A DNA stretch of 64,000 nt from Sinorhizobium chiapasense (lineage in GTDB: Bacteria; Pseudomonadota; Alphaproteobacteria; Rhizobiales; Rhizobiaceae), in contig NZ_CP133152.1 of assembly GCF_036488675.1 (NCBI RefSeq), positions 868,001 through 932,000 on the forward strand, in the 5' to 3' direction. Of the stretch, positions 1-9,171 are shown piece after piece. Numbering within the stretch: the stretch's first letter is position 1; every line of letters begins with the position of its first letter. The notes below the pieces were generated by a model. It did no database searches. It worked only from the letters and a program-made list of their open reading frames with translations, and was not told the origin of the DNA. The position numbers and the translations under genes were made by a program.

Positions 1-239
1 GGACGACGCGCGCCTTTTCGGGTCGGCTGGCGCGCGGGATCGAGAACCGCTTCATGGGCGCGATGACCGCGGAGGCCGTCATGCCCTTCCCTGCGCAGAA
101 CAAGTTCACCCGCGACATCAGGAGCGCATCGACGGCAAGGGGCTCGGCGGATTTCCTGTCGTTGTGGGCCGGCACAGGTCAGGGAGATCTATGGCAAGGC
201 CCAGCATCAGAACTGATCGGCCAACTCTTCTCGAAATGA
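1..239 (+). CDS. Nitronate monooxygenase, C-terminal part (truncated by window edge)
   Basis: The first 78 codons in frame 3 are open to a TGA ending at 239, with no start inside the window, so this is the tail of a longer gene. The residues read TRAFSGRLARGIENRFM and later PFPAQNKFTRDIR and FLSLWAGTG, which are C-terminal signatures of the FMN-dependent 2-nitropropane dioxygenase/nitronate monooxygenase family. These cytosolic enzymes oxidise alkyl nitronates. The FMN barrel lies outside the window, so the catalytic residues cannot be checked. The next gene is convergent and 44 bp away. Confidence 0.8.
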   Translation, partial: TTRAFSGRLARGIENRFMGAMTAEAVMPFPAQNKFTRDIRSASTARGSADFLSLWAGTGQGDLWQGPASELIGQLFSK

Positions 240-283
240 ACGAACTCTCAGGAGCTGCTCGCGTGGCCGGGCGATCTCGATGG

Positions 284-1051
284 TCAAAGGCAGGTCGTGA
301 TTCCGCCGTCGACGTAAAGCGTGTGTCCATTGACAAAAGATGATGCATCGCTGGCGAGGAAGACGGCCGCGCCGACGAGTTCATCGACCTCGCCCCAGCG
401 CGCCGCCGGTGTCCGCTTTTCCAGCCACGAAGAAAATTCTTCGCTGTCGACAAGCGCTTGGTTCAACGGCGTCTTGAAGTAGCCCGGCGCAATGGCGTTC
501 ACCTGCAAGCCATGCTTCGCCCAGTCGGCGCACATGCCGCGCGTCAGGTTTTTCACGGCACCCTTGGTGGCCGCATAGGGGGCGATCCCGGGACGCGCCA
601 GTTCGCTTTGCACCGAGGCGATGTTGATGATCTTGCCCGCTCCGCGCTTGATCATATTTCGGGCAACCGCCTGGCCGACATAGAAGGCGCTGGAGATGTT
701 CGTCTTCAGCAGTTGCTCCCAGCGGTCAGCAGGAAAGTCCTCGAGCGGTGTGCGGAACTGCATGCCGGCGTTGTTGACCAGGATGTCGATGCGCCCGATG
801 TCCCGCTCGATCGCTTCGACCCCGTTCTTCACTGCATCGTAGTCGGTTACGTCGAAATCCGAGATGGCGACGTGATGACCGGCATCTTTGAGAGACCCGG
901 CAGCGGTCTCCAGCTTCGAGCGGTCCCGGCCATTGAGCACGATCGAGGCACCGTGCTCGGCCAGTCCGCGCGCCAACGCAAAACCGATGCCTTGCGAAGA
1001 GCCTGTGACAAGGGCGCGCCTGCCTGCGAGGTCAAAAAGTGGAAAAGCCAT
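284..1051 (-). CDS. SDR-family oxidoreductase, gluconate 5-dehydrogenase-like
   Basis: This is a 255-residue classical short-chain dehydrogenase, the usual family length. It has the Rossmann TGSSQGIG motif at residues 16-23, an NNAG motif, the catalytic Ser in the IINIAS region, and the YAATK active-site Tyr/Lys. The overall pattern (FDLAGRRALVTGSSQGIG, VNGHTLYVDGGIT) fits gluconate 5-dehydrogenase (IdnO/Gno), which interconverts 5-ketogluconate and gluconate with NAD(P). An upstream in-frame start would add 38 unlikely residues. The ATG at 1051 was chosen because it follows GCAGGAG and begins the conserved domain. The HAD phosphatase gene lies 131 bp upstream on the same strand. The substrate is inferred from family resemblance only. 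Confidence 0.75.
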   Translation of the reverse strand: MAFPLFDLAGRRALVTGSSQGIGFALARGLAEHGASIVLNGRDRSKLETAAGSLKDAGHHVAISDFDVTDYDAVKNGVEAIERDIGRIDILVNNAGMQFRTPLEDFPADRWEQLLKTNISSAFYVGQAVARNMIKRGAGKIINIASVQSELARPGIAPYAATKGAVKNLTRGMCADWAKHGLQVNAIAPGYFKTPLNQALVDSEEFSSWLEKRTPAARWGEVDELVGAAVFLASDASSFVNGHTLYVDGGITTCL

Positions 1052-1182
1052 AGCGTTGATCTCCTGCACGCTCGAGCGGAATACCGCATACGTTAGCGCC
1101 ATCGCAGCGAGACAATGGCACAGAATGCGGCACGGCCGCACGTCCAAGACGTTGTGTGATTTCAAAAAACCGACGTGGCGCG

Positions 1183-1857
1183 TCAGCGATTAAGCCGATG
1201 CAGCGAGAGCCACCCGTCATCGCCGAGGCGGGCTTCGACGTCGGTGTAGTGCGCGAGCGTGAGGTGCGGCGTGTCGGCGGCCGCCACATGGGCGCCGGTG
1301 ATGACCGCAACCTCCGCCCCGGCGGCCCTTCCTGCAAGAATGCCGGCCGGCGCGTCCTCGAAGACAAGGCACTCTTCTGCGCGTACGCCGAGTCTTCCGG
1401 CCGCAAGAAGGTAGCCTTGCGGGTCGGGTTTGCCGGCCGACACGTCTTCACCGGTTATCATCAGCCGCGGCGTCGGTATCCCGGCAGCCGCTAGGCGACG
1501 AACAGCGAGTTCGAGCGGCGCCGAGGTGACAATCGCCCATTTCTCCGGTGGCAGGGAGTTCAGAAAGGCGACGGCGCCGGGAATCTCGACGATACCCTCG
1601 ACATCCGCGATTTCTGCCGCGGCCAGTTCGCGCGCTTCGAATTCCGCGTCGACCGCGAGGCCCAGCTTGCGTATGGTGTCGACGGCCCGTACGCCATGCA
1701 CCGACTTCATCAGAATTTCGCGATCGACCCCGTTGCGATCTGCCCACGCCCCCCAGACTCGTTCGACGACGGCCATCGAGTTGAGCAACGTTCCATCCAT
1801 ATCGAACAAAAGGGCGGAAAATCTTTTCGTGAAAAGCGATGAATTCAAATGATCCAA
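1183..1857 (-). CDS. HAD-superfamily hydrolase (sugar phosphatase / beta-phosphoglucomutase-like)
   Basis: A 224-residue HAD subfamily I protein. The nucleophile motif FDMDGTLLNS is near residues 18-27, motif II is IVTSAP, and the C-terminal motif is GKPDPQGY followed by VFEDAPAGILAG. This matches small sugar-phosphate phosphatases and phosphoglucomutase-like enzymes of the YfbT/GPP type, so the role is probably dephosphorylation of a sugar or polyol phosphate. No ATG precedes the nucleophile motif. The apparent start is TTG at 1857, with a GAAAGG-like sequence upstream and a second TTG nine bases further in, so the first few residues are uncertain. It may be co-transcribed with the SDR gene downstream. 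The exact substrate cannot be read from the sequence. Confidence 0.75.
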   Translation of the reverse strand: MDHLNSSLFTKRFSALLFDMDGTLLNSMAVVERVWGAWADRNGVDREILMKSVHGVRAVDTIRKLGLAVDAEFEARELAAAEIADVEGIVEIPGAVAFLNSLPPEKWAIVTSAPLELAVRRLAAAGIPTPRLMITGEDVSAGKPDPQGYLLAAGRLGVRAEECLVFEDAPAGILAGRAAGAEVAVITGAHVAAADTPHLTLAHYTDVEARLGDDGWLSLHRLNR

Positions 1858-1884
1858 CCCAGTCCCTTTCAGTGATGGGTGCCC

Positions 1885-1992
1885 CTACAGCGCCGCGCGT
1901 CTTATCGGACGCGCAAAGGTCGCTGTAGCCCTTTGAATTGCTGCATGTCTTTGCCCTTAAATCGAGGTCGATTTAAGGAGACATGCAGTAGC
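1885..1992 (+). repeat. RIME-type intergenic mosaic element, full copy
   Basis: This is a 108-bp unit made of two palindromes. The first has outer arms CTACAGCG/CGCTGTAG and inner arms GCGCGTC/GACGCGC. The second has outer arms CTGCATGTCT/AGACATGCAG and inner arms CTTAAATCG/CGATTTAAG. A near-identical unit lies at 2851-2959, and degenerate copies at 60069-60125 and 63881-63982. Length and architecture agree with the Rhizobium-specific intergenic mosaic element RIME1 as I recall it. It sits between two leftward genes and may form hairpins in the transcript. Confidence 0.85.
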
Positions 1993-2075
1993 TGCCCCCT
2001 GCAGCAGGCGCACAAGTATCGCCTTGCGCACGGCAGCACAATCCTCGTTCACGCAGATATGACCAGGGCGACCAT

Positions 2076-2738
2076 CTAGCCGTCCACGCTCTCGGCGACG
2101 AGAAAGCCGATCGGGCCGCCCGGCTTCTCGTCGTCGAAGACGGCACAGGAAAGCACACCGCCGAAGACGGCTCCGGAATCGACATTGGTCCGGTTGCCGA
2201 CGGTCCTGGGATTGCTTCGGCTCGGCGTATGGCCATGACACAGATGCTTGCCCCAGTAGTCGCCTGAATGGTTCGACGGCGTCCTGATCCAAAGCAGGAT
2301 GTCGTCACCCTGCTGGTCCAGCGGAATATTCTCGTCGACCCCGGCGTGCACGAAGATGCGATAGTGATCAACGATGATCGACGGCCTCTCCGCCATCCAG
2401 ACGAGATGGCTCAACGGTATTGCCCCGCCATAGGATGCCATGGTCTCGTCGCCGCCGTTCATGAGCCACGCGCTCATCTCGGCGTAGCCTCTTCGCGCAG
2501 CCAGAAGCATGTCCTCATGATTACCCTTGAGGGTCAGCCATTCCCAGCCGGGCTTGGTCGGCCCCGCCATGATCCGCTCGACCACACCGCGGCTCTCCGG
2601 CCCTCGGTCGATCAGATCGCCAAGGAATATGATCCGGCCGCTCGGCACTGCGGATTCGATGCTTGCAAGCAACGCTTCGAGCTGCGCCAGGCATCCGTGA
2701 ATGTCACCGACTGCGAAGGTAAGACGTCGGGCATTCAT
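2076..2738 (-). CDS. Calcineurin-like metallophosphoesterase (PrpA-type Ser/Thr phosphatase)
   Basis: A 220-residue protein with the complete metallophosphoesterase signature. GDIHG is at residues 11-15, followed by GDLIDRG and GNHED, and downstream by a histidine in FVHAGV and a CHGHTPS motif. These supply the two-metal site of the PPP/PrpA/ApaH-like group, so it should hydrolyse phosphoprotein or dinucleotide substrates in the cytosol. The start at 2738 was chosen over an upstream in-frame codon because AGGAG precedes it and the DIH motif then falls 12 residues in, as in relatives. RIME copies flank it on both sides. The substrate is unknown. Confidence 0.8.
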   Translation of the reverse strand: MNARRLTFAVGDIHGCLAQLEALLASIESAVPSGRIIFLGDLIDRGPESRGVVERIMAGPTKPGWEWLTLKGNHEDMLLAARRGYAEMSAWLMNGGDETMASYGGAIPLSHLVWMAERPSIIVDHYRIFVHAGVDENIPLDQQGDDILLWIRTPSNHSGDYWGKHLCHGHTPSRSNPRTVGNRTNVDSGAVFGGVLSCAVFDDEKPGGPIGFLVAESVDG

Positions 2739-2850
2739 GGATTGGATCTCCTGCACGCGTCCAGGGCGGTGTTCTCCGCTGGATGAGAGTCGACCGTCGC
2801 CGGTAATGGGGGCTGCCAAACGTGGTAGCGCCGGTAGCGGGGCATAAGCT

Positions 2851-2959
2851 CTACAGCGCCGCGCGTCTCATCAAAGACGCGCAAAGGACGCTGTAGCACT
2901 TTGAATTGCTGCATGTTTTTATCCTTAAATCGAAACGATTTAAGGGTACATGCAGTAGC
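2851..2959 (+). repeat. RIME-type intergenic mosaic element, full copy
   Basis: Second full copy, 109 bp. The first palindrome has CTACAGCG/CGCTGTAG outer arms and GCGCGTCT/AGACGCGC inner arms. The second has CTGCATGT/ACATGCAG outer arms and CCTTAAATCG/CGATTTAAGG inner arms. The loop and the inner second-palindrome spacing differ from the copy at 1885, but the pairing is kept. It lies upstream of the metallophosphatase gene, which is read away from it. The rest of the interval to 3048 is AT-rich and holds no gene that I can support. Confidence 0.85.
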
Positions 2960-3048
2960 GCATATTTTTCCCGAAGAGAATCCAAATTCTGAAAAAATGC
3001 ACGGAAACTCAAAATGTTACGGCAGCCTTCTCAAGTCGCGTGAACCCT

Positions 3049-3450
<402 letters not shown>

Positions 3451-3599
3451 TTATGCCGCGAAGGTCGCGATGAAACTGGATCAGGCGCCCGGCGGCCAGC
3501 TGCAAAAAACTCTCAGTTGGCGTCGTTGTTGGCTGAGTCTAACAGATTTGCAGCCCTGCCGACAGCTTCGCGCGGGGAGTGATGTTCGCCGTCGATGCG

Positions 3600-5306
3600 T
3601 CAGAGTACCCCTGAAGCCGGATCGGCGATCGTCTGACTGTCCACGGCGTGGAACCCGGGCGCTCCTTTTCGTGTCTCGGGCCGCCTGCAGGCGGAGAAGG
3701 CGTCGAGGGAGCGGTTATAGACCCTGGTCTCGACGTCCATCATCCCGAGTACCGTGTGGAACAGGTTGTCGTGCGATCTCGGCTGGTCGCTCTCCTTGGC
3801 GAGGCAGTCGGTATCGATGCCCATCGCCGCCCGGTACGGTTTGGAGAACCAGGCGATGAAGGGAACCTGGGTTTGTTCCTTGGGTGCGATGGCATAGGGC
3901 GCGCCATGCAGATAGATGCCGTTCTCACCAAGCGACTCGCCGTGATCCGACATGTAGATCATTGCACCGGCGACGTGATCCTGGTGCTTTTCCAAGAGCT
4001 TCGCGACGCTTGCGAGGATGTGATCGGTGTAAAGGATGGTGTTGTCGTAGGCGTTGACGATCTCGGCAGTCGTGCAGCGCATCAGTTCCGGCGTGCGGCA
4101 GTCCGGCGTAAAGCGGCGGAACGCCTCGGGATAACGCCGATAGTAAGACGGCCCATGGCTGCCGAGCTGGTGCAGGACGATCACGCTGTTTCCGGTCGTG
4201 GCACCGAGCTTGCGATCCAGTTCCCCGAGGAAGATTTCATCGAGGCATTCGCCCTTGCTGCAGAGCGGGCTGTTCTTCTGGTTCGTCATGCTGGCGAAGC
4301 TGATGAGGTCGGCAATGCCTTTGCTGCCGGTGTTGTTGTCCCACCAGCTTACGGAAACACCAGCGTGGGTGAGGACATTGACGAGGTTCTCGGTCGAGCG
4401 CGCCTTCCAGTCGCTGTATTCGTTGCGCGGGTAGACGGAAAACATGCAAGGTAGCGAGACTGACGTCGCCGTGCCGCAACTCGTCGTCTTGGCGTAGTTG
4501 ACAACCCCGAGCGCCTTCAGTTCCGGATTGGTCTCGCGGCCATAGCCGTCGAGCGAAAAGTTCATTGCCCGAGCCGTCTCACCCGCAACGACGACAACGA
4601 CCACGGGCTTTCCGACTTGCGCAATACGGTCGCCTTGGTGTGCGTCGGTGCCGAGTGGTTGGACGACAAGATTGCGCTCCCGATAGGTCGACAGGCCGTA
4701 GCGTGCCGCCGCGACAAGCGGCCCGGTGGGATTGAACCTTTTCATCAGATCCGTGTGCTCGCGCAGCACATAGGCAAATGTTGCGAAGTTGGAATAGATC
4801 AGGCCACCGGCGGCGAAGAGCGCGACGGTCACAAAGAGAAAATTGACGGTAAACTTTGGCAGAAAGCGACGGTGGCGAACCTTGACCCACGCCACAATCA
4901 GCGAAGGAAAGAGGGCATAGACCACCAGGTGCTGCGCAAGACTGCCCGTCAGGAGATGACTGGCCTCGGCCGGTGTCGTAACCACGGCGCTGCCGATCAT
5001 GTCCCTGTCGATGATGACGCCGAATACGTCGGCGAAGTAGGAAGCGGATGCCGATACCAGGATGAAGAAAATCAGCGCCGGCTTCATCAGGTATTTAATC
5101 GACATCGGGATCAATATGGAGAACAGCGCGAGATAGAGCGCTGCGCCGAAGACGAGCAAGCTCAATTTCGAAGCGCCGAAATAGTTCCCCGCATGGATCC
5201 AGAATGAATTGTTGGTGGCCAGAAGCAAATAGGCGGCGGCGATGGCGCTCAAGGCCACGCTGCCGATCTCGGGTCGGCGAACTTTTGAAAGCGTCAAAAT
5301 ACTCAT
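3600..5306 (-). CDS. eptA: Lipid A phosphoethanolamine transferase (EptA-like)
   Basis: A 568-residue inner-membrane enzyme with about five N-terminal transmembrane segments (roughly residues 16-180), then a periplasmic sulfatase-fold domain. The AGETARA motif places the catalytic threonine at residue 244. Metal-binding motifs follow: GSHGP near 382, SDHGES at 453-458, and an HDN near 512. The family transfers phosphoethanolamine from phosphatidylethanolamine to lipid A or core sugar, reducing surface negative charge and sensitivity to cationic peptides. It is divergent from a PmrAB-like two-component system, a pairing that fits regulation of lipid A modification. Acceptor specificity (lipid A, core or another envelope glycan) is not visible. 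Confidence 0.88.
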   Translation of the reverse strand: MSILTLSKVRRPEIGSVALSAIAAAYLLLATNNSFWIHAGNYFGASKLSLLVFGAALYLALFSILIPMSIKYLMKPALIFFILVSASASYFADVFGVIIDRDMIGSAVVTTPAEASHLLTGSLAQHLVVYALFPSLIVAWVKVRHRRFLPKFTVNFLFVTVALFAAGGLIYSNFATFAYVLREHTDLMKRFNPTGPLVAAARYGLSTYRERNLVVQPLGTDAHQGDRIAQVGKPVVVVVVAGETARAMNFSLDGYGRETNPELKALGVVNYAKTTSCGTATSVSLPCMFSVYPRNEYSDWKARSTENLVNVLTHAGVSVSWWDNNTGSKGIADLISFASMTNQKNSPLCSKGECLDEIFLGELDRKLGATTGNSVIVLHQLGSHGPSYYRRYPEAFRRFTPDCRTPELMRCTTAEIVNAYDNTILYTDHILASVAKLLEKHQDHVAGAMIYMSDHGESLGENGIYLHGAPYAIAPKEQTQVPFIAWFSKPYRAAMGIDTDCLAKESDQPRSHDNLFHTVLGMMDVETRVYNRSLDAFSACRRPETRKGAPGFHAVDSQTIADPASGVL

Positions 5307-5488
5307 CTCCAGAAGGGCGGACAGGCGGAGGCGCTACGGAAGCGCGCGTCAATTGTCCCTGGCGGCGTGCGGCCGAATCGCCGCCACGCCTCAAGTCCTT
5401 CGGCAGTACTGCGCGCAAGCTGTCGAAGTCCTGTCGGAGATGGCGGAGGATTTTGCAGCGGGTCGACGGCGGCGTTTTTGAAGAACCG

Positions 5489-5506
5489 GACAGCTGTTTG
5501 ACAGCT
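5489..5506. promoter_or_regulatory. Candidate OmpR-family (or PHO-box-like) direct repeat between eptA and the response regulator gene
   Basis: The 338-bp interval between the divergent eptA and response regulator genes holds GACAGCT at 5489-5495 and again at 5500-5506. The two are 11 bp apart start to start, with a 4-bp spacer. A 7-4-7 direct repeat on one helix face is typical for OmpR/PhoB-type regulators. Read on the minus strand it is CTGTC..CTGTC, which also partly resembles a PHO box. Nothing else is evident in the interval. Confidence 0.4.
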
Positions 5507-5644
5507 ATGGCGGTTTTTGTTCTGCGAGCCCACCTGCCCTTTGCTGGTGCGCTTCACCCTCCCTTGTCGAAAGTTGGCACTTCGAGGAAAAGCACTTATG
5601 GTCGATCGCGGCCGGCTGTAGGAAGGCTTGATTTCAGGGACCCC

Positions 5645-6319
5645 ATGCGCCTCCTTCTCATAGAAGACAGTCCGCGCCTCATCGAACTCGTGGGAGAGAC
5701 GATGCGCGACGCCGGCTGGCGACTTGACGCGGTCTCGACACTTCACGATGCCGAGGCGGCGATCGCGGCACGGGAACATGATCTCGTGCTTCTCGACCTC
5801 GGCCTGCCGGACGGTGACGGTCTCGATCTGCTGAAGTGGATCCGGCATGAGCATCCCGGACTTCCGGTGTTGATCATAACCGCCCGGGGATCGGTCGATG
5901 AACGCATCATGGGGCTCGATGCTGGCGCCGACGACTATCTCGTCAAACCCTTCCACCACCGCGAATTGCTCTCACGCTGCCGGGCCATGCTGAGGCGCAA
6001 TCCACATGCGATACAGCCGGTCTTGGAAGCCGGCGCCTTGCGCTACGATCCGGCGACGGCCGACCTTACCTGTGACGGCGCCGTCGTGCCGCTGCCTCCG
6101 CGCGAGCGCTCGCTGATAGAGATCCTGATGCGCGAGGTCGGCCGCGTCGTTCCGAAGCGCCGGCTCGAGACGGCGCTTTCGGAATACGGACAGGAGATCA
6201 GTTCCAACGCACTGGAACTTGCCGTTTCCAGGGTGCGCAAACGACTACAGCCACTCGAAACGGGCGTGCAGATCGAGACCGTGCGCGGAATCGGCTACCT
6301 GCTCAGGACGGGTTCATGA
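5645..6319 (+). CDS. OmpR/PmrA-family response regulator
   Basis: A 224-residue regulator. The receiver domain (1-115) has an acidic pocket at E7/D8, phosphoacceptor Asp51 in LLDLGLPDGDG, and Lys101 in LVKPF. It is followed by an OmpR-type winged-helix domain (about 125-221) with RERSLIEILM and ETVRGIGYLL. The start at 5645 is an ATG that opens directly on the receiver; an earlier in-frame start would add about 147 non-domain residues. The stop overlaps the kinase start by four bases (ATGA), so the two are translationally coupled. Its position opposite eptA suggests PmrA/BasR-like control of envelope modification, which is an inference. Confidence 0.87.
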   Translation: MRLLLIEDSPRLIELVGETMRDAGWRLDAVSTLHDAEAAIAAREHDLVLLDLGLPDGDGLDLLKWIRHEHPGLPVLIITARGSVDERIMGLDAGADDYLVKPFHHRELLSRCRAMLRRNPHAIQPVLEAGALRYDPATADLTCDGAVVPLPPRERSLIEILMREVGRVVPKRRLETALSEYGQEISSNALELAVSRVRKRLQPLETGVQIETVRGIGYLLRTGS

Positions 6320-7668
6320 AACGAAGAAATCCGTCGCTGATCGGCATCGTCGCGCGTCGCATCATCGCCTTCTCGCTTCTCGCGATGGCGCTGCAGATCG
6401 GCGTAGTCTTCGCCGACTATTGGTTCGACGATGACAAGCTCAGCGTGCTTATGCTGCAGCAGGAAACGGGGACCCTATCGAGGGCGATCGTGAACCGGGA
6501 CGGCGTCCTGACCTACAAGCCGGATCACGAATTGCGCGAGCGTTATCTGGAACGCCACGGCCGGGACGGCGCGATCTATGTCCGGGTGCGCACAGCCTCC
6601 GGCTCGGTGCTCTTTTCCAATTGCACGACGGAGTGCGCCGCGCACTTTCTGCCATTGAGCGTCAACGCCCCAAATTTCTGGAAGCGGCTGATCGAACCGG
6701 GCAAGCCCTTCAGCATCGCTGGAGGCCAGTCCTTCGAACACGACGGCGTGCCTGTTCTTGTCGAACTTGCAATTCTCAAGGATCCGAACGGCTTCATGTA
6801 CAGCGCCCTGCTTCATGAAATGTTCGATTCGATGATCGTGCCGATGACGCTGATGTTCTGCCTCGTCATCGGCGCGACCATCTGGTCGATACGCAGCGCC
6901 CTGCGACCGGTGGCGGTGGCCGTCAGGGCGGCTGACGCGATCGACCCGCGCGACAGCGGCGCGCGCCTGCCGGCGACCCGCATGCCGCAGGAAATCGAAC
7001 GCCTTGTCAGCGCCGTCAACCGGCTACTCGCCCGCGTTGCCGATCTGATCCAGTCGCAGAAGGTGTTTTCGTCCTCGATCGCCCACGAGATACGCACGCC
7101 CGTTTCGATCGCCAAGATGGAACTGAGCCGTATCGCCGACCCGCGTGCCCGCAATGCCGAGCGCGATCTCGACGCGCTCACGCATATCCTCGAGCAACTG
7201 ACGTCGCTCGCACGTGCCGATGCCGTCGACCCTTCCGCCTATCAGCGTGCGAGTCTCTCCCTGATCGGGGCCGAGGTCACGGAGATGACGGCGCCATTCG
7301 TGTTCGATCAGGGGAGATCGATCGAGTTCGTCGACCATGGCACGACGCCGGTCACTGTCATCCCCGCACTCGTCGAAAACATGCTGCGCAACCTGATCGA
7401 GAATGCCGTAAAACATAATCCGCCGGGCACCCGCATCGTGGTGACCTGTGGCCCCGGCCCTCTCGTCTCGGTCGAGGACAATGGCAAGGGACTGGTCGAT
7501 CTGCCGGAGCATCACGAGGATCTCGGCTACGTCAAGCGATCGGGCCAGCTCGGTCTCGGCTTGAAGATCGTTCACCGGATCAGCGAGTTGCACCAGGCAA
7601 AGATCGCGATCGACACCGCGCCCGATCAGGGAACAAAAGTCACCATAGATTTTGCCGCGGCAGCTTGA
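6316..7668 (+). CDS. Sensor histidine kinase, partner of the preceding regulator
   Basis: A 450-residue membrane kinase. One transmembrane segment spans about 15-34, a periplasmic sensor covers about 36-165, a second transmembrane segment spans about 172-192, and a HAMP-like linker follows. The dimerisation helix has phosphoacceptor His257 in SSIAHEIRTP. The ATPase has an N box near 359 (NLIENAVKHNP), a G1 box (VEDNGKG, about 386) and GLGLKIV near 413. The sensor contains Cys103 and Cys107 and several acidic residues, but no recognised ligand domain. It should phosphorylate the response regulator whose gene overlaps it by 4 bp. Confidence 0.86.
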   Translation: MKRRNPSLIGIVARRIIAFSLLAMALQIGVVFADYWFDDDKLSVLMLQQETGTLSRAIVNRDGVLTYKPDHELRERYLERHGRDGAIYVRVRTASGSVLFSNCTTECAAHFLPLSVNAPNFWKRLIEPGKPFSIAGGQSFEHDGVPVLVELAILKDPNGFMYSALLHEMFDSMIVPMTLMFCLVIGATIWSIRSALRPVAVAVRAADAIDPRDSGARLPATRMPQEIERLVSAVNRLLARVADLIQSQKVFSSSIAHEIRTPVSIAKMELSRIADPRARNAERDLDALTHILEQLTSLARADAVDPSAYQRASLSLIGAEVTEMTAPFVFDQGRSIEFVDHGTTPVTVIPALVENMLRNLIENAVKHNPPGTRIVVTCGPGPLVSVEDNGKGLVDLPEHHEDLGYVKRSGQLGLGLKIVHRISELHQAKIAIDTAPDQGTKVTIDFAAAA

Positions 7669-7824
7669 AGCTCCGCTCGCGCGAATTGGGCACAGCCTTC
7701 GGATATTTCGTAGGCACGATGCATATTTTTTAATCCGCTGCTTTTTTGTGGATGCGAATTTCGTGCTCAAAGCATGATCACGTGCTATCCGGCTGTGCAA
7801 ATTTCTCTTCGCCAGCGAGCAGGC

Positions 7825-9006
7825 ATGTCCAGGGCCACGGTCTTTTTCCGGCGTTTCATTCCATCCCTCGTACCCGTCGGCCGATGGGAGCGTTTGCGCT
7901 CGTCCTGCGGCGCCTTGATCGGAATATTGCTGACCGGTTTTATCAGTACGCTCGCCGTCGGTGCTGATGCGAGCCTGCCGCTGCTTATCGCACCGATGGG
8001 TGCTTCGGCGGTTCTGCTCTTTGCCGCGCCATCGAGTCCCCTCGCCCAGCCCTGGTCGATCGTTGGCGGCAATACGGTTGCCGCGACAGTCGGCGTGACC
8101 TGCGCTCTGTTCATCCCCGATCCGGTTGTCGCCGCTGCCGTCGCGGTGGCTGTCGCCATCGGCGCCATGCTGATGCTCGGTTGCCTTCACCCTCCGAGCG
8201 GCGCAGTCGCGCTCACTGCCGTCCTCGGCGGGCCGGCCATCCACCAGGCCGGCTACGGCTTCGTATTCTCTCCGGTCGCGATCAACTCGCTGCTCATCCT
8301 CGCCGTTGCGCTCGTCTTCAACAACCTCACGGGCCGCCGCTATCCGCATCTTGCACCTGCGGCAAACCCGCACAACACCCAGGATCCCTTGCCCGGTCAT
8401 CGCCTCGGCGTCGTGCCGGAAGACCTGCAAGCGGTGCTGGCGCAATATGGCGAGGTTGTCGATGTCAGTCCCGAGGACCTCGACGCCTTCGTTCACCAGG
8501 CGCAGATCCGCGCCTTCGAACGTCGCTCCGGCGAGATCACCTGCGGCGAGATCATGTCGCGCGATGTTGCGACCGTTGCGCCGCAAGCCTCGCTCCGCCA
8601 TGCCTGGAAAATGCTGCTTGCACACCGCATCAAGGCCTTGCCGGTCGTTACCGAAACGGACGGGCTCGTCGGCATCATCACCCAGACCGATTTCATGAAG
8701 CATTCGACGCTGACATCCGATGGGCGGCTGCAGATCGGCTTGCGCCAGCGGATCGGCAATATCATCGGTCTACCGACCACAGCGCCGCGCTTCGTGTCGG
8801 ACATCATGACACGACGCGTCCAGTCGGCTCTGCCGGAGACGATGATCGCCAAGCTCGTGCCGCCGATGGCCGACATGGGTCTGCACCATATGCCGGTGGT
8901 CGACGCGGACAATCGCGTGGTCGGCATCGTGACGCAGTCCGACCTTATTGCAGCGTTGTTCCAGCGGCGCCTCGACAGCGCCGAGGAGACGCGAAACGTC
9001 GCCTGA
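7825..9006 (+). CDS. HPP-family integral membrane protein fused to a CBS pair
   Basis: A 393-residue protein. The N-terminal half (about 25-165) is an HPP domain with four hydrophobic helices and the signature LHPPSGAVALTA. The C-terminal half (about 230-390) contains two CBS motifs, each ending in VVGI(V/I)TQ(S/T)D. HPP proteins have been linked to nitrite transport in plastids and cyanobacteria, and CBS pairs usually bind adenine nucleotides, so a nucleotide-gated transporter is plausible but unproven. The ATG at 7825 begins MSRATVFFRR. An in-frame ATG at 7774 lacks a recognisable ribosome-binding site. The gene stands alone between the kinase and the TetR-type regulator. Confidence 0.75.
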   Translation: MSRATVFFRRFIPSLVPVGRWERLRSSCGALIGILLTGFISTLAVGADASLPLLIAPMGASAVLLFAAPSSPLAQPWSIVGGNTVAATVGVTCALFIPDPVVAAAVAVAVAIGAMLMLGCLHPPSGAVALTAVLGGPAIHQAGYGFVFSPVAINSLLILAVALVFNNLTGRRYPHLAPAANPHNTQDPLPGHRLGVVPEDLQAVLAQYGEVVDVSPEDLDAFVHQAQIRAFERRSGEITCGEIMSRDVATVAPQASLRHAWKMLLAHRIKALPVVTETDGLVGIITQTDFMKHSTLTSDGRLQIGLRQRIGNIIGLPTTAPRFVSDIMTRRVQSALPETMIAKLVPPMADMGLHHMPVVDADNRVVGIVTQSDLIAALFQRRLDSAEETRNVA

Positions 9007-9129
9007 GCGTTCGGCCCGCTTGACGCTGCCAGTGGTGCGGGTCTTTTCCTTCCCATTTCGCCTTGATCCGGGCGGGCCACATCCAGCCTGTCAGCCTTTG
9101 CGTACGCGTCCATTCAACGTTCGAAAATT

Positions 9130-9156
9130 CATTCGATTGACTTAATCGCTTGAATG
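9130..9156. promoter_or_regulatory. Candidate operator of the CecR-like regulator
   Basis: Just upstream of the regulator start lies CGATT-GACTT-AATCG (9134-9148), a perfect 5-bp inverted repeat. It is flanked by CATTC (9130-9134) and GAATG (9152-9156). The position 16-42 bp before the start codon suits autorepression by a TetR-family protein. GGAG at 9156-9159 could serve as the ribosome-binding site. Confidence 0.45.
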
Positions 9157-9171
9157 GAGTAATTTAAGCAT

